Shown: positions 7,214 through 7,662 of the stretch, piece after piece
How the letters are laid out: every line of letters begins with the position of its first letter
Position numbering within the stretch: the first letter of the stretch is position 1
Origin: Bacteroidales bacterium
GTDB lineage: Bacteria; Bacteroidota; Bacteroidia; Bacteroidales; JAADJA01
Reading direction: 5' to 3'
Assembly: GCA_021107975.1 (NCBI GenBank)
Contig: JAIORT010000706.1
Span: 1 to 7,662, forward strand
Length of the DNA stretch: 7,662 bases
Made by a program: the position numbers and the translations under genes
The notes under the pieces: model-generated
The model's database searches: none
Told to the model about the DNA's origin: nothing
What the model saw: the letters and a program-made list of their open reading frames with translations, nothing else

Positions 7214-7345
7214 TTTCTTATCGATAAATTAGAAAGTTTTATAAACTAAAACGAAGATAAATTAATTGATATTATGTTATTTTTGGCAAATATATTAATT
7301 GATTTGGATTAAATAAAATCTGTTGAATACTTAATTTAACGAGTA
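7214..7345. promoter_or_regulatory. Divergent intergenic promoter region
   Basis: This 132-base AT-rich spacer separates the leftward DUF4175-like gene from the rightward peptidase gene, so it must hold promoters for both. The clearest element is for the leftward gene: TATATTTG on the minus strand (7294-7287), an exact match to the Bacteroidota -7 pattern TAnnTTTG. Only a weak TTTTA about 19 bases upstream stands where the -33 TTTG should be. For the rightward gene, TTGATTTG (7299-7306) is one base off the -7 pattern and overlaps the same zone, but no well-spaced -33 box was found. Two direct copies of ATTAATTGAT lie at 7261-7270 and 7294-7303. Confidence 0.45.
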
Positions 7346-7662
7346 ATGAAAAAAAATCTGCTTTTAATCGCAATACTATTCACTATCATCAATGTGTTTG
7401 CTCAGCAATTAATTGATTTTGATATTGAAAATAAATGTAGCAGGGCAAAATTCTATACAGATTATTTTCTGAAATCAAAGGATATTATCCAAACACCTTT
7501 ATTACATGATTATGATGTGAAGTTTTACTTCCTTGATTTGAATGTGGAAAACAATACAATTTACATTTCAGGAAATGTAACTTTTAATGCACAGGTAGTT
7601 GCCACACAGTTGGATACATTTGCATTCGAGCTTGTTGATGAGTTAACCATTGATTCGGTAAA
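7346..7662 (+). CDS. Secreted M1-family metallopeptidase, N-terminal part (3' end cut by window edge)
   Basis: From ATG at 7346, 105 full codons remain open to the window edge. Residues 1-19 form a typical Sec signal peptide: a lysine-rich start, a hydrophobic stretch LLLIAILFTIINV, then VFA followed by QQ as the probable signal peptidase I cleavage point. The mature start has HDYDVKFYFLDLNVENNTIYISGNVTF and continues into alternating beta-strand sequence (LDTFAFELVDELTIDSV). This pattern is the first beta domain of bacterial M1 aminopeptidase-like enzymes, which precedes the catalytic domain. In Bacteroidota such exported M1 peptidases often carry a C-terminal type IX secretion signal, but the zinc motif HExxH-x18-E and any sorting domain lie outside the window. 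Assignment therefore rests on the N-terminal pattern alone. It is transcribed divergently from the large membrane-protein gene. Confidence 0.68.
   Translation, partial: MKKNLLLIAILFTIINVFAQQLIDFDIENKCSRAKFYTDYFLKSKDIIQTPLLHDYDVKFYFLDLNVENNTIYISGNVTFNAQVVATQLDTFAFELVDELTIDSV

Noticed and set aside
1..7662. Replication origin with DnaA boxes near the parS pair
   Set aside because: Reading by eye for TTATNCACA on both strands found no exact clusters, and all spacers are short. An origin, if near, is outside the window.

Overview
The window is AT-rich bacterial DNA, most likely chromosomal and from the Bacteroidota (Bacteroidales/Flavobacteriales-like). The reasons are the family-specific form of YbeY and of the methyltransferase, a large DUF4175-type membrane/coiled-coil protein, a secreted M1-type peptidase start next door, absence of convincing Shine-Dalgarno sequences, and TAnnTTTG-like -7 elements. 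No RNA gene, CRISPR array, insertion sequence or prophage gene was seen.

Layout. Five genes run leftward on the minus strand. From upstream to downstream they are a 1125-aa DUF4175-like inner-membrane protein (7213-3836, TTG start), an RsbW-like ATP-binding protein (3839-3354, 4-base ATGA overlap), the rRNA-maturation endoribonuclease ybeY (about 3334-2897), the tRNA-modification gene mnmG/gidA (2765-891), and a class I SAM-dependent methyltransferase that runs off the left edge (863 to before 1). A sixth gene, divergent from the first, starts at 7346 on the plus strand and leaves the right edge. It encodes the signal peptide and N-terminal beta domain of a probable secreted M1-family metallopeptidase. 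The 132-base divergent spacer (7214-7345) and the 131-base ybeY-mnmG spacer (2766-2896) are the two real intergenic regions.

How the genes fit together. YbeY (rRNA processing) and MnmG (wobble-uridine modification with MnmE) are translation-quality genes. They lie downstream of a tightly coupled pair of unknown role: a mostly periplasmic coiled-coil protein and a small cytoplasmic GHKL ATPase of the anti-sigma/serine-kinase type.

The most striking non-coding signal is a pair of near-perfect parS centromere sites (TGTTTCACGTGAAAC plus one base). One lies 4 bases after the mnmG stop and the other 8 bases before the mnmG start, so the gene is bracketed by sites predicted to load ParB. This suggests that the window lies in the origin-proximal segregation region of the chromosome, although no origin or par gene is in view.
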